A DNA stretch of 55,021 nucleotides, from assembly GCA_015494395.1 (NCBI GenBank), contig WGBG01000153.1, positions 1-55,021 on the forward strand, given 5' to 3'. The first letter of the stretch is position 1. The number at the start of each line of letters is the position of its first letter. The position numbers and the translations under genes are program-made. The stretch comes from Deltaproteobacteria bacterium (lineage in GTDB: Bacteria > Desulfobacterota > Dissulfuribacteria > Dissulfuribacterales > QOAL01). The notes beneath the pieces are model-generated. The model made no database searches. It had not been told where the DNA came from and was given only the letters and a program-made list of their open reading frames with translations. Below, in pieces: positions 34,550 through 43,127 of this stretch.

Positions 34550-34996
34550 ATGAAACTGCGCCACTACGAAACACTATACCTGCTCCACCCTGACCTCAAC
34601 GATGAGGAGAGGCAGGAGCGTGCTGACAAACTCCAGAAAATCATAACAGACGACGGCGGCCAGATTGTCAAAGTCGATCCATGGCCACTGAGGAAACTTG
34701 CCTACAGGGTACAGAAACAGACCCAGGGCTGGTATGTGTGCATGGAATATGCTGCACCTGCATCCACAATTCAGGAGCTTACCCGTAACATGCGCCTTGA
34801 TGAGTCACTGATGAAGTTTGTGACCATCAAGAAGGATGACACCTTTGACCCTGCTGTGCTTGAACGTGCAAAGCAGGAGGCAGAGGCAAAGGCTGCTCAG
34901 GAGGCCGCTGAGGCTGAATCCGGCGAGACTGCAGAAGAATCAGCCGATACCGCAAACGAAACTGCAGATGCAGGCCAAGATGAAGGGAAGGAATAG
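34550..34996 (+). CDS. rpsF: 30S ribosomal protein S6
   Basis: S6 (148 residues from the ATG at 34550) binds 16S rRNA with S18 in the small-subunit platform. The S6 fold covers residues 1-100 ([16 protein letters not shown] at the start, [12 protein letters not shown] in the middle); a Glu/Ala-rich tail of about 45 residues follows, as in several bacteria. GGGAGG lies just before the start. The frame extends 39 bases upstream, but that part is leader. Confidence 0.96.
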   Translation: MKLRHYETLYLLHPDLNDEERQERADKLQKIITDDGGQIVKVDPWPLRKLAYRVQKQTQGWYVCMEYAAPASTIQELTRNMRLDESLMKFVTIKKDDTFDPAVLERAKQEAEAKAAQEAAEAESGETAEESADTANETADAGQDEGKE

Positions 34997-35001
34997 GTAA
35001 A

Positions 35002-35280
35002 ATGCAGAGACCAAGCAGACCAATGAAAAGACGCCGGGTTTATGTAAGACGCAAAGTATGCAGGTTCTGTGCAGACAAGAACCTTGTTATGGATTACAAA
35101 GACGCGGATCTTCTGCGCCATTTTATTACTGAGCATGGCAAGATATTGCCAAGACGAATCACTGGTACCTGTGCCAAGCACCAGAGGAAGCTTACCACTG
35201 CCATTAAAAACGCACGTATCATGGCCCTGATACCCTTTACGTCTGATCACGCCCTTGAGAGACGACCTCCAAGGCGTTAG
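35002..35280 (+). CDS. rpsR: 30S ribosomal protein S18
   Basis: S18 (92 residues), partner of S6. It has the basic start and the C-R-F-C pair near residue 20, with a third Cys in TGTCAKHQ, so this copy looks like the cysteine-containing (C+) form able to bind zinc. The conserved [11 protein letters not shown] is near the end. It follows rpsF by 5 bases and is followed 6 bases later by the DUF2232 gene. Confidence 0.96.
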   Translation: MQRPSRPMKRRRVYVRRKVCRFCADKNLVMDYKDADLLRHFITEHGKILPRRITGTCAKHQRKLTTAIKNARIMALIPFTSDHALERRPPRR

Positions 35281-35286
35281 CAGGCC

Positions 35287-36270
35287 TTGGCCCAGCACCG
35301 GACACATAACATCCAAACTCCACCAGGCAGGCACGGCAATACAGTAAGGCTGATTATATGTGCCGCCCTTTTACTGTTGCCAGTGGCAGCCCCGGGAGTG
35401 CAATCCATAATGCTGCTCTTTGTGCCCGGAGTTGCTGCCTGCATACTGTACAGCAGCGTTTTTGCACAGGCCCTGGCATATCTGGGAGCCATCTTCATTG
35501 CCGGTTCGGTAATGGCTTTCAGCACAGGAAGGCCGGATGCGGCAATGTGGATGATACAGAGCATAGGCACCTTGCTGGTTATGCTCATGGGGCTCAGACG
35601 GAAGATGGATGCTCCACTGGTGTTCCTGCAGTGTGTAGTATTTCTGTGCGTTACCACCATGGCAGGTTTTCTCATTGCAAGCGGCACTGATGTGGCTGAA
35701 ACGTACAGGTCGCTTCTTGCCAGTCTTGCAGATGAGTTTGATGCAAGCTTCAAAGCGTATGCCTCTGGTGCCGGAGCAGGCAGTGTCACACCCGAGATGA
35801 TGCTGCTTTTTCAGCAGGTCAAGGAAACCATAATAAGATTTTTCCCTGGCATCGTAATGAGCAGTATGGTGTTTACGGCCTTTTTTAATGTACTGCTCTG
35901 TGCAAAGTGTGTTTCCAGACAGGCTTTGAAGGATTCACCTTTCAGCAGGTTTTCTTCCTGGAGAATGCCGGAATGGCTTGTCTGGCCCTGGATTTTGGCA
36001 GGAGGCGCCTGTTTCACAGGCCATTCCCTGTACAGTATGATAGGTGAGAATGCGCTTCTTGCCGTAAGCGTTATATTCCTTGTGGCTGGCCTGTCAGTTG
36101 CCCAGTATTTAATGGAGCGTTTCAGTGTGCCCACCTGGATAAGGTGGACAACATGGATACTCATCGGTCTTCAGTGGTATGGCTTGCTTGTGCTGACAGG
36201 GCTTGGTCTTGCAGATGTGTATGTGGATTTCAGAAAAAGATTTGCCTTGCCTGAGGAAAACGGCAATTGA
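35287..36270 (+). CDS. DUF2232/YybS-like multi-pass membrane protein
   Basis: A 327-residue protein with about eight hydrophobic helices and a longer soluble stretch around residues 135-185. Proteins of this DUF2232 (YybS) group lie between rpsR and rplI in many bacteria; their function is unknown and the fold recalls the S components of ECF transporters. The start is a TTG at 35287, six bases after rpsR; no better start is seen. A MITE has separated it from rplI. Confidence 0.8.
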   Translation: MAQHRTHNIQTPPGRHGNTVRLIICAALLLLPVAAPGVQSIMLLFVPGVAACILYSSVFAQALAYLGAIFIAGSVMAFSTGRPDAAMWMIQSIGTLLVMLMGLRRKMDAPLVFLQCVVFLCVTTMAGFLIASGTDVAETYRSLLASLADEFDASFKAYASGAGAGSVTPEMMLLFQQVKETIIRFFPGIVMSSMVFTAFFNVLLCAKCVSRQALKDSPFSRFSSWRMPEWLVWPWILAGGACFTGHSLYSMIGENALLAVSVIFLVAGLSVAQYLMERFSVPTWIRWTTWILIGLQWYGLLVLTGLGLADVYVDFRKRFALPEENGN

Positions 36271-36285
36271 TGATTTTGATGCAGT

Positions 36286-36522
36286 GTATCTATTCAGAAT
36301 GTTAAATCAGAATGTTAAATGGTCTTGTTTTGGAGTGACTTTGAAGAATTTCGTAGTTTTTCTTGGCGAAGCGCAGCCACAAAATCGCGTCTGTTTGAGC
36401 GAGAAACGAGCGAGTTTCGCGATTTTGGCTAGCAAGCCTTAAAAAAACAAGAAATTATTCTCCGGAACGGAAAAACAAGACCATTTAAAAATCTTATCAA
36501 GGTGAATACGCTGAGCAGTTAC
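36286..36522 (-). mobile_element. MITE family A, copy A3, inside the ribosomal operon
   Basis: A 237-bp copy, inverted relative to A1, A2 and A4, with ends GTATCTATTCAG and CTGAGCAGTTAC. It is flanked by a perfect 8-bp duplication GATGCAGT (36278-36285 and 36523-36530). The left end contains a short local duplication of AATGTTAAAT. It lies between the DUF2232 gene and rplI. Confidence 0.95.
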
Positions 36523-36617
36523 GATGCAGTAAGGCATCAGCCTTTCATAATCAGATATTGGCTGGGAAGTTGCCGGATCAGTTTTTTTATACAGGTTTTA
36601 TACCGGGAGGTTTAAAA

Positions 36618-37076
36618 ATGGAAATAATACTCAATGAGACAATTTCCTCTCTTGGAAGTGCAGGTGATATAGTAAATGTGGCTGATGGATATGCCCGGAA
36701 CTACCTGCTTCCCAAGGGAAAAGCAATAATAGCAGAGAAGAAGAATGTTGCCCTGATGGAGCGCAGGCGTGCAGCCATACTTGCCCGGGCAGCAAAGCAG
36801 CGTGAAGAGTACAAGGCACTTGCCAACCAACTTGAATCACTTGATATAACCATACCGGTGCGTGTTGGTGAAGATGACAAGCTTTACGGCTCTGTAACCA
36901 GCATGGATATTGCAAAGGTTGTGGCAGAAAAGGGTTATGAGATTGACAGGAAGAAGATCCAGCTTCCTGAGGCAATCAAGGCAACAGGTGAATATGATGT
37001 GCCGGTGAAGCTTGCTCCTGAAGTTACAGCCACTCTGAAGGTCAAGGTGGTACCCGAGGAGGCAGAGGAGGCCTGA
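36618..37076 (+). CDS. rplI: 50S ribosomal protein L9
   Basis: L9 (152 residues from the ATG at 36618, behind GGGAGG) binds 23S rRNA near the L1 stalk and helps keep the frame. It has the two-domain shape: an N-terminal domain ending in GYARNYLLPKGKAI, a long connecting helix (about 42-75), and the C-terminal domain with DDKLYGSVTSMDIAK. The frame extends upstream into non-family sequence. It is flanked by MITEs on both sides. Confidence 0.96.
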   Translation: MEIILNETISSLGSAGDIVNVADGYARNYLLPKGKAIIAEKKNVALMERRRAAILARAAKQREEYKALANQLESLDITIPVRVGEDDKLYGSVTSMDIAKVVAEKGYEIDRKKIQLPEAIKATGEYDVPVKLAPEVTATLKVKVVPEEAEEA

Positions 37077-37175
37077 GCGCAGGATTCAGGCTGCTGTCAG
37101 TAAAGGCTGTTTTTGTCACATTTTGATGAAAGAGGGCTTCCTGCCTGCTGATCCAGACAGACCAAGGCCCTTTAA

Positions 37176-37383
37176 CCTAGATTGAGCGATTGTCGGATGT
37201 GATGCATATCCGCGAAAGAGGAATTCCCATAATAGTCGGCTATATGGGGATTCCTCTGACAAAGGAGATGCAGTAAATACGGCAATCCAGAAGGGTTTCA
37301 AAACTGGAAAGCTATAATCGACATAACTCCTTTTAATTTCATTGATAAAATAATTTTTCAGATTTTGAAACGCTCAATCTGGG
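37176..37383 (+). mobile_element. MITE family B, copy B3, between rplI and dnaB
   Basis: A 208-bp copy with ends CCTAGATTGAGCG and CGCTCAATCTGGG and a perfect 5-bp duplication TTTAA (37171-37175 and 37384-37388). The stem AGAGGAATTCCCATA opposite TATGGGGATTCCTCT is nearly perfect. It leaves 96 bases before dnaB. Confidence 0.95.
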
Positions 37384-37479
37384 TTTAAATCTGTCAGACC
37401 AGGCTGGATTTGCTCCTGACTGGTTTTCTCTTCTGCATCTGCGTCTCAAGGCGCTCTGCATCTGATTTCACGTTGGACA

Positions 37480-38871
37480 ATGCCCGTTACCGCATTTAAG
37501 AAAAGTGGTCCAGGTCACTCAAGCTTCCGGGTTCCTCCCCAGAATATTGAAGCTGAACAGAACCTCCTGGGCGGCCTTCTGGTTGATGAGACAGCACTGC
37601 CCCGGGTAATTGAGCTGGTTCAGCCCTCTGATTTTTATAAAGAGGCGCATGGTATAATTTACTCTGCCATACTGAATCTGTTTGACCGGAATGAGCCAAG
37701 GGATCTAGTAACTGTGCATAACGCCCTGCTCTCCACCGGCAAGCTTGAGGCCGTTGGGGGGGCAAGCTATCTGGCAGAACTTGCGGATATAATGCCCTTT
37801 GCGGCAAATATAGAGTATTATGCCAGGATAGTACGGGACAAGTCGCTTCTCAGAAAACTCATCCAGGCATCCGCAGAGATTGCCGGCAGGTGCTATGAAG
37901 ATTCAGGCGGGGATGTGGATGACATACTTGCAGATGCCGAATCCTCTATCTTCGAAATATCCCAGCAGAAGCTAAAAAAATCCTTTCATCCTATCCGGGG
38001 TGTCCTTACATCCAGCATAAAGAAGATAGAATCCCTCTTTGAGCGCAAGGAGATGGTCACCGGAATCCCCTCCGGTTTTGATGACCTTGACAAGCTTACC
38101 GCAGGTTTTCAGCCATCTGACCTTATCATCATCGCAGGCCGTCCAAGTATGGGTAAAACCGCTTTTGCCCTGAATATCGTACAGCATGCGGCAATTAGCG
38201 GCGGGGTGCCAGTGGCGTTCTTTTCCCTTGAGATGTCACGGGAACAGCTTGCCCTGAGAATGCTGTGTTCCGAGGCGCGTATTGATGCACAGAGGGTCAG
38301 AACCGGATTTCTGTCTGAAGAGGACTGGCCCAGAATTACTGCTGCTGCCGGTATGCTTGCCGAGGCAAAGATATTCATTGATGATACCCCTGCGCTTCCC
38401 ATCCTTGAAATGCGGGCAAAGGCACGCAGGCTCCAGGTAGAGCAGGGCCTTGGGCTTGTGGTGGTTGATTATTTGCAACTCATGCGTGGCAGACACAATG
38501 TGGAGCGCAGAGAGCAGGAGATCTCTGAGATTTCCCGCTCCCTCAAGGCAATGGCAAAGGAGCTTAACGTCCCTGTAATTGCACTTTCCCAGTTAAACCG
38601 CAAGGTGGAAGACCGTCCCAACAAGCGCCCGCAGATGTCAGACCTCAGGGAGTCCGGCGCCATTGAGCAGGATGCCGATGTTATAATGTTTATCTATCGT
38701 GATGAGGTCTATAATAAGGCTGAGGATAATCCCAACCGCGGCAAGGCTGAAATTATCGTTGGAAAACAGCGAAACGGCCCCACCGGTGTTGTTCACCTTG
38801 CATTTATCTCGAAACTGTCATCCTTTGGAAACCTTTCATACGAACCAGAACCAGAGCCAGAAGGATATTGA
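37480..38871 (+). CDS. dnaB: Replicative DNA helicase DnaB
   Basis: DnaB (463 residues) is the hexameric helicase at the replication fork. The N-terminal domain starts at about residue 19 (PPQNIEAEQNLLGGLL), and the RecA-like domain has Walker A GRPSMGKTA near residue 222, Walker B VVVDYLQLM near residue 327 and the late arginine-finger region with KQRNGPTG. No intein interrupts it. The Glu/Pro tail ends in EPEPEPEGY. The rsmG frame begins inside its 3' end. Confidence 0.96.
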   Translation: MPVTAFKKSGPGHSSFRVPPQNIEAEQNLLGGLLVDETALPRVIELVQPSDFYKEAHGIIYSAILNLFDRNEPRDLVTVHNALLSTGKLEAVGGASYLAELADIMPFAANIEYYARIVRDKSLLRKLIQASAEIAGRCYEDSGGDVDDILADAESSIFEISQQKLKKSFHPIRGVLTSSIKKIESLFERKEMVTGIPSGFDDLDKLTAGFQPSDLIIIAGRPSMGKTAFALNIVQHAAISGGVPVAFFSLEMSREQLALRMLCSEARIDAQRVRTGFLSEEDWPRITAAAGMLAEAKIFIDDTPALPILEMRAKARRLQVEQGLGLVVVDYLQLMRGRHNVERREQEISEISRSLKAMAKELNVPVIALSQLNRKVEDRPNKRPQMSDLRESGAIEQDADVIMFIYRDEVYNKAEDNPNRGKAEIIVGKQRNGPTGVVHLAFISKLSSFGNLSYEPEPEPEGY

Positions 38872-39529
38872 GGCAGGGATAGCCTCTTATCTTAAAGAGT
38901 CAGGGGGGCTTGAGAGGTATGGGCATGCCATTCCTGCCCTCTCTGCCTATTTCCAGGAACTGTATCTCTGGAACCGGAGGCTTAATCTTACGGGCTTAAG
39001 GTCACCTGGTGACATGATTAAAAAACACCTTGGAGACACCCTGGTGTTAGGCAGATGGCTTCCTGAAGAGGTCAGTTCTGTCATTGATATAGGAACTGGC
39101 GCAGGGATTCCAGGCCTTATCCTCAAGATTCTTAAACCTGATCTGAAAGTCTGTCTGCTTGATGCCAGGAGAAAACGTATTTCTTTTCTGCAGGCTGTCA
39201 TTGCAGGGCTTGGGCTTGAAGATGTTTGGGCAATCCAAGGCAGAGCAGGAGAGGGGGCAGCACCCATGTGTCCAGGCGGGATAACAACTTTCGACTTGGT
39301 GGTGAGTCAGGCTGTAGGCAGTATCACAGACCTTTTAAGCATGGCTCAGGAGTTTAGCGGGGCGGATACTATAGTGGTTGCAATGAAGGGGCCAGAGGGA
39401 AAACGTGAGATGGATGAGGCAGGAGCAGCGCTATCAGAGGCAGGATGGTCTGCTCAGGCGATTAAGGATTTTACGCCTGTTCAAAGGCAGAGACGTTATC
39501 TTGTGGTTATGAGGCGTAATAGCCCATAA
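38825..39529 (+). CDS. rsmG: 16S rRNA (guanine-N7) methyltransferase RsmG
   Basis: RsmG (GidB) methylates G527 of 16S rRNA. The SAM site VIDIGTGAGIPGLIL lies near residue 80, with the LLDARRKRISFLQ motif after it, and the family FxLVVSQAV (here FDLVVSQAVG) further on. The start is uncertain: I use a TTG at 38825 overlapping dnaB by 47 bases (234 residues); no ATG fits well. Other rare starts further on, such as the ATT near 38867, are possible. Confidence 0.85.
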   Translation: METFHTNQNQSQKDIEAGIASYLKESGGLERYGHAIPALSAYFQELYLWNRRLNLTGLRSPGDMIKKHLGDTLVLGRWLPEEVSSVIDIGTGAGIPGLILKILKPDLKVCLLDARRKRISFLQAVIAGLGLEDVWAIQGRAGEGAAPMCPGGITTFDLVVSQAVGSITDLLSMAQEFSGADTIVVAMKGPEGKREMDEAGAALSEAGWSAQAIKDFTPVQRQRRYLVVMRRNSP

Positions 39530-39537
39530 AATCTGAA

Positions 39538-40038
39538 ATGGCTGATCTGTTGTCCCTGAAAAAAATAGCCATCGTTCTGATTCTTCTGGGGTGTGCCAAC
39601 AGCCTTCCGATTTTTGCCAGAAAGCTTTTGGGAACCAGGTGGGAGTGGCCAGTGGATGGGGGCGCATGCTGGATAGATGGGCGCCGTCTGTTTGGCAGTC
39701 ACAAGACATGGCGGGGTATTGCTGCCTCATTGACGGGTACAGCACTTGCTGGGTCATTAACTACTTATGGAGCTGAGACAGGATTCCTGCTTGCCCTTTT
39801 GTCCATGACAGGGGACCTGACGGCAAGTTTTTTCAAGCGAAGGCTTGATCTTAAAAGCGGGGCAAGGGCGCCTGGGCTTGACCAGGGTGTGGAATCCCTG
39901 CTTCCACTTCTTGTCCTTAAGCAGCGGCTGGGCATGACATGGCTGGATGTGGCTGTAACAGTACTCCTCTTTGCCCTTTTTGAGCTTCTACTCTCTCCTG
40001 TGCTTTATAAACTGGGAATACGTCGTAATCCCTATTGA
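39538..40038 (+). CDS. CarS-like (CDP-archaeol synthase family) membrane protein
   Basis: A 166-residue protein with four or five membrane helices. The pieces WPVDGG, DGRRLFGSHKTWRG and GDLTASFFKRRLDLKSG followed by APGLDQ match the CarS/DUF46 family, which in archaea activates unsaturated archaetidic acid with CTP. Bacterial copies are known, but their substrate is not settled; a CDP-alcohol or CDP-diacylglycerol-like product is the natural guess. It follows rsmG by 8 bases and converges on panB. Confidence 0.75.
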   Translation: MADLLSLKKIAIVLILLGCANSLPIFARKLLGTRWEWPVDGGACWIDGRRLFGSHKTWRGIAASLTGTALAGSLTTYGAETGFLLALLSMTGDLTASFFKRRLDLKSGARAPGLDQGVESLLPLLVLKQRLGMTWLDVAVTVLLFALFELLLSPVLYKLGIRRNPY

Positions 40039-40048
40039 GCAATCGCTT

Positions 40049-40876
40049 TTAAGAAAGTCTTTTAGCCATCTCCTCATCACCAGCGAAGCTGTGGTCTTTG
40101 TCCGGGAAGTCTCCAGAATTCACCTCCTGGATAAATGTTTTTATGGCCCCGGTTATCTCATCTGAGAGTTTTGTGTACTGCTTTACAAAGGATGGGCAGA
40201 ATTTGTCAAACATGCCTACAAGGTCGTGGGTAACCAGTACCTGGCCATCACACCAGACCCCGGCTCCAATACCTATTGTGGGAATGGTGAGCTTTTCTGT
40301 TATGAGTTTTGCAATGGTATCGGGTACACACTCCAGCACAATGGCAAATGCCCCTGAATCAGCAACGGCCTCTGCATCTTTAAGCAGTTTTTTGGCACTC
40401 TCAAGGTCCTTTCCCTGCACCTTGTATCCCCCCAGGGCAGTAGCTGTCTGGGGGGTAAGTCCGATATGTCCCATTACCGGTATGCCTGCCTTGACTATAC
40501 GGGAAATGGTGGCTGCCATCTCCTTTCCACCCTCAAGTTTCACTGCATCACAGCCTGCCTCTTTAATGAACCTGCCTGCATTTCTGACAGCCTCTTTTTT
40601 TGATACCTGGTAGGACATGAAAGGCATGTCGCCTACAAGCAGGGCATTTTTGGTGCCTCTTGAAACGGCCCTGCAGTGGTGCAGCATTTCCTCCACTGTT
40701 ACCGGAACCGTTGAATCATATCCCAATACCACCATTCCAAGTGAATCCCCTACAAGGATGATATCTGTGCCAGCTGCATCAATCATCCTTGCCATGCTGT
40801 AGTCATACGCAGTGAGCATGGTGATTTTTTTGTTGGAGTTTTTATATTCCAGGATATCAACCGGTGTAATGGACAT
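40049..40876 (-). CDS. panB: 3-methyl-2-oxobutanoate hydroxymethyltransferase PanB
   Basis: PanB (275 residues) makes ketopantoate in the pantothenate/CoA pathway. The TIM-barrel signatures LTAYDYSMARMIDAAG, VGDSLGMVVLGYDST and DMPFMSYQVSKKEAVRN, plus GHIGLTPQTATALGGYKVQG in the centre, are intact; the metal and substrate residues are all present. AGGAG lies 5 bases before the ATG. No panC or panD is nearby. Confidence 0.96.
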   Translation of the reverse strand: MSITPVDILEYKNSNKKITMLTAYDYSMARMIDAAGTDIILVGDSLGMVVLGYDSTVPVTVEEMLHHCRAVSRGTKNALLVGDMPFMSYQVSKKEAVRNAGRFIKEAGCDAVKLEGGKEMAATISRIVKAGIPVMGHIGLTPQTATALGGYKVQGKDLESAKKLLKDAEAVADSGAFAIVLECVPDTIAKLITEKLTIPTIGIGAGVWCDGQVLVTHDLVGMFDKFCPSFVKQYTKLSDEITGAIKTFIQEVNSGDFPDKDHSFAGDEEMAKRLS

Positions 40877-40911
40877 GGTTTTCTCCTAATTGAAGAGTTT
40901 TCGAAATTGAA

Positions 40912-41562
40912 TTATTTTATGTCATCTGCACCGAAACTTGAAGCAAAGACGGCAAGATCCTGCCAGTCTATTTTTCCATCTTGGTTAAGATCAAACAAGT
41001 CGGTTTGGGTTTTGGTGTCAGATGATTCTGTGCCTGGGAAGACTGCAACTAGCATGTATAAATCTTCACCATCTATATCAGTATCGTTGTCAAAATTCCC
41101 GTAGTATGTCCAGTAACCCTGTATAACAGTTGGAATGATGAGGTCGTAGTTAAGTGGTAGTTCACCGCCACCTGACATGTCCCTGTAAGTGCATCCAAAC
41201 ACACCAAAGAAGTCTTGGCCAGGATTAAGTGCTTTGAAATCCAGTTGCAGCAAAACGTCACCTGCCTGCATGCCGACAATTGCATTTGTATAATCAATTA
41301 TTCCATTTTTATGCCTTATCTCCATTAAGCCGGTTCTTGTGGTAAGGGTTACCAGACTGGCATTGAATACCACCTTGCAGCTCCATGTAAGCATTTCGGG
41401 TATGTCTGTTTTTGCAATTAAATTTATACTGAATTCATCTCCATTGTTGGGCGTGTAGTCCGGCCCTAGAAACAATACATCTGAAGCGTGACTTTTTGCA
41501 TTCAGGCAAATGGGATATATGATGCAGCACATGAAGAGTATGATACAGATTTTATTTATCAT
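40912..41562 (-). CDS. Secreted cohesin-like protein with dockerin-type EF-hand repeats
   Basis: A 216-residue protein with a signal peptide (about residues 1-27 from the ATG at 41562). A cohesin-like beta domain (about 30-145, with DEFSINLIAKTDIP and VLLQLDFKAL) is followed by two dockerin-type calcium loops: DNDTDIDGEDLYML near residue 161 and DLNQDGKIDWQDLAVF near residue 196. Cohesin and dockerin domains outside cellulosomes occur in many bacteria and archaea with unknown roles. Having both on one small secreted protein could allow self-assembly or attachment to a surface protein. It lies alone between panB and rnpB. Confidence 0.7.
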   Translation of the reverse strand: MINKICIILFMCCIIYPICLNAKSHASDVLFLGPDYTPNNGDEFSINLIAKTDIPEMLTWSCKVVFNASLVTLTTRTGLMEIRHKNGIIDYTNAIVGMQAGDVLLQLDFKALNPGQDFFGVFGCTYRDMSGGGELPLNYDLIIPTVIQGYWTYYGNFDNDTDIDGEDLYMLVAVFPGTESSDTKTQTDLFDLNQDGKIDWQDLAVFASSFGADDIK

Positions 41563-41640
41563 CTTTTTTCCCTTTCCTTCAACTTTTCCACTGTTTTTCA
41601 TTGTTTTCCATAACAATCAGGAAGTTATTCATGAGTTCTG

Positions 41641-41668
41641 AACATAAGTCTTTATAATCATAAGTCAA
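41641..41668 (-). promoter_or_regulatory. Possible promoter of the cohesin/dockerin-like gene
   Basis: On the minus strand TTGACT (41663-41668) and TATGTT (41641-41646) are 16 bases apart, about 80 bases ahead of the start codon. The -10 is weak. Nothing else is seen in 41669-41870. Confidence 0.35.
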
Positions 41669-41870
41669 TTAACTGGTTTGAATATGGAATAATTAAGCAA
41701 ATAGAGTGCCATGCTTGCAACGTGCTGGCAATTTGAAAAAGAGTAAGAAATTAAAATTTTTATGGGCCGTGGAACAGATATTTCGGGATGCTGGATAAAC
41801 TTGTCAAGATGAAAAGCATTTATGGAGCCGGCTGATGTATGAATAAGCGTGCAGTTTTTGTGGAAAAAAC

Positions 41871-42237
41871 AGGAGGCAGTTATAAGCCGGGTTCTGTACC
41901 CTGCAGATGCAGGGTGGTGATCATTCATCTATGGATACCGGTTGCCCGGTACCTCTTGCAACCTACCCGGAAGCTTCGGACGGGCAGCCCTCAAACGCTT
42001 CCCTATTTGGTCTTGCCACGGATGGGGTTTACCAGGCCTGCCGTGTCACCACGGCAGCCGGTGGGCTCTTACCCCGCCTTTTCACCCTTACCCGCAGGCC
42101 TTTGGCCTGAAGGCGGTCTGTTTTCTGTGGCACTTTCCCTGGGGTCACCCCCGGTCCGCGTTACGGACCATCCTGCCCTGTGTGGCCCGGACTTTCCTCT
42201 GCAGGGTTAACCCTGCAGCGATCACCCGCTGCCTCCT
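41871..42237 (-). ncRNA. rnpB: RNase P RNA, bacterial class A
   Basis: The 367-base catalytic RNA that trims tRNA 5' ends. On the minus strand the P1 helix is AGGAGGCAG at the start paired with CTGCCTCCT at the end. The universal 5' core GAGGAAAGTCCGGGC follows at about base 38, and GGTAAACCCCATCC and the late ACAGAACCCGGCTTAT match the 3' core (CR-V region). The P1 strand is followed by GTTTTTTCC, so it doubles as a terminator. Confidence 0.96.
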
Positions 42238-42300
42238 GAACTTGGACTGGTATGGCTTGAAGCAAATTATTGAACCGGAATTTTGCTGGTCAGAAATGAG

Positions 42301-43011
42301 TCAGTCAGTTTTAAGGGCATAAATCATGCGCTGACACGATGGGCATGTCATCATTCTCTCATCTCTCAGAAGTTCATTGAACATCTGGGGCGGAATATTC
42401 ATGTTACATGCGCTGCAAACCCCGTCACTGACGGCTGCGATAACAAGGCCCTGGCGTTTTTCCGCAAGGAAGCGGTACCTGGCAAGGAGGTCAGGCTTTA
42501 CTTCTGCAGCAACCGCCTCTGCTTCTGTATTAAGATCGTTTATCTTCCTGTCAAGATTTTCCGCAATCTCGTTTATGTGCGTCTCCTCTGCCGCTGCTTC
42601 CTTGCGGTCAGTCTCAAGCTCCTTTTCGCTCTCGGCAATGGCCTCTTCGAGTTTTTTCATCTCTTCCATTAGCTCAAGGAGTTCGTCTTCCCTGGTCTTG
42701 TTGGCCTTCTTTATCTCCTCGATCTCTTTGTTCAGGGCCTGATATTCACGGTTGTTCTGAACAGCAGACATCTTCTGCTGTGATTTTTTCATGCGCTCTG
42801 TTTCAAGCTCAAGCTCATCTTCAATCTCAATTTTGCGTTTTCGAAGCTCGGTAATCTTCTCCTTTTTCTCTTCAATGGCTGCCTCCTTACCTGCAACCCG
42901 TTCCCGGAGCGCATCAAGTCTTTCCGGGAGCTTTTCCTTCTTCTCCTGTATCTTTCTGATTTCAAGATCAATACCCTGGAGTCTGATAAGGGGGGTAAGT
43001 TCAGATATCAA
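42301..43011 (-). CDS. Coiled-coil protein with C-terminal C4 zinc ribbon
   Basis: A 236-residue protein: a long coiled-coil hairpin (about residues 12-180, almost all Glu/Lys/Leu/Arg) followed by a zinc ribbon with C-S-A-C near residue 203 and C-P-S-C near residue 226. This matches the C4-type zinc-ribbon (DUF164/CT398-like) family, of uncertain function. The start is TTG at 43011 with AAGGAG 7 bases upstream. It follows the Nif3-like gene, a common bacterial pair, and rnpB lies downstream. Confidence 0.85.
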   Translation of the reverse strand: MISELTPLIRLQGIDLEIRKIQEKKEKLPERLDALRERVAGKEAAIEEKKEKITELRKRKIEIEDELELETERMKKSQQKMSAVQNNREYQALNKEIEEIKKANKTREDELLELMEEMKKLEEAIAESEKELETDRKEAAAEETHINEIAENLDRKINDLNTEAEAVAAEVKPDLLARYRFLAEKRQGLVIAAVSDGVCSACNMNIPPQMFNELLRDERMMTCPSCQRMIYALKTD

Positions 43012-43127
43012 TTTCTTTCTCCTTCGCGAATATCGTAAATTTGAAACAAGCTGTTTTTAATATTGTGCTAAATCGTTCTTTAAACTTTTGAAGTGCCTTA
43101 ACCCAGTTCAGTTGCAAGGTTATCCTG

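Noticed and set aside
37480-38871. Possible intein in DnaB
   Set aside because: The helicase motifs run on without an insertion and the length is normal.
40030-40050. Similarity to a MITE B end (ATTGAGCAATCGC) at the CarS-like/panB boundary
   Set aside because: Only a partial match and it includes the stop codon region of the CarS-like gene; most likely chance.
41839-42322. Several overlapping plus-strand frames over rnpB
   Set aside because: They lie on the complement of RNase P RNA and have no protein-like features.
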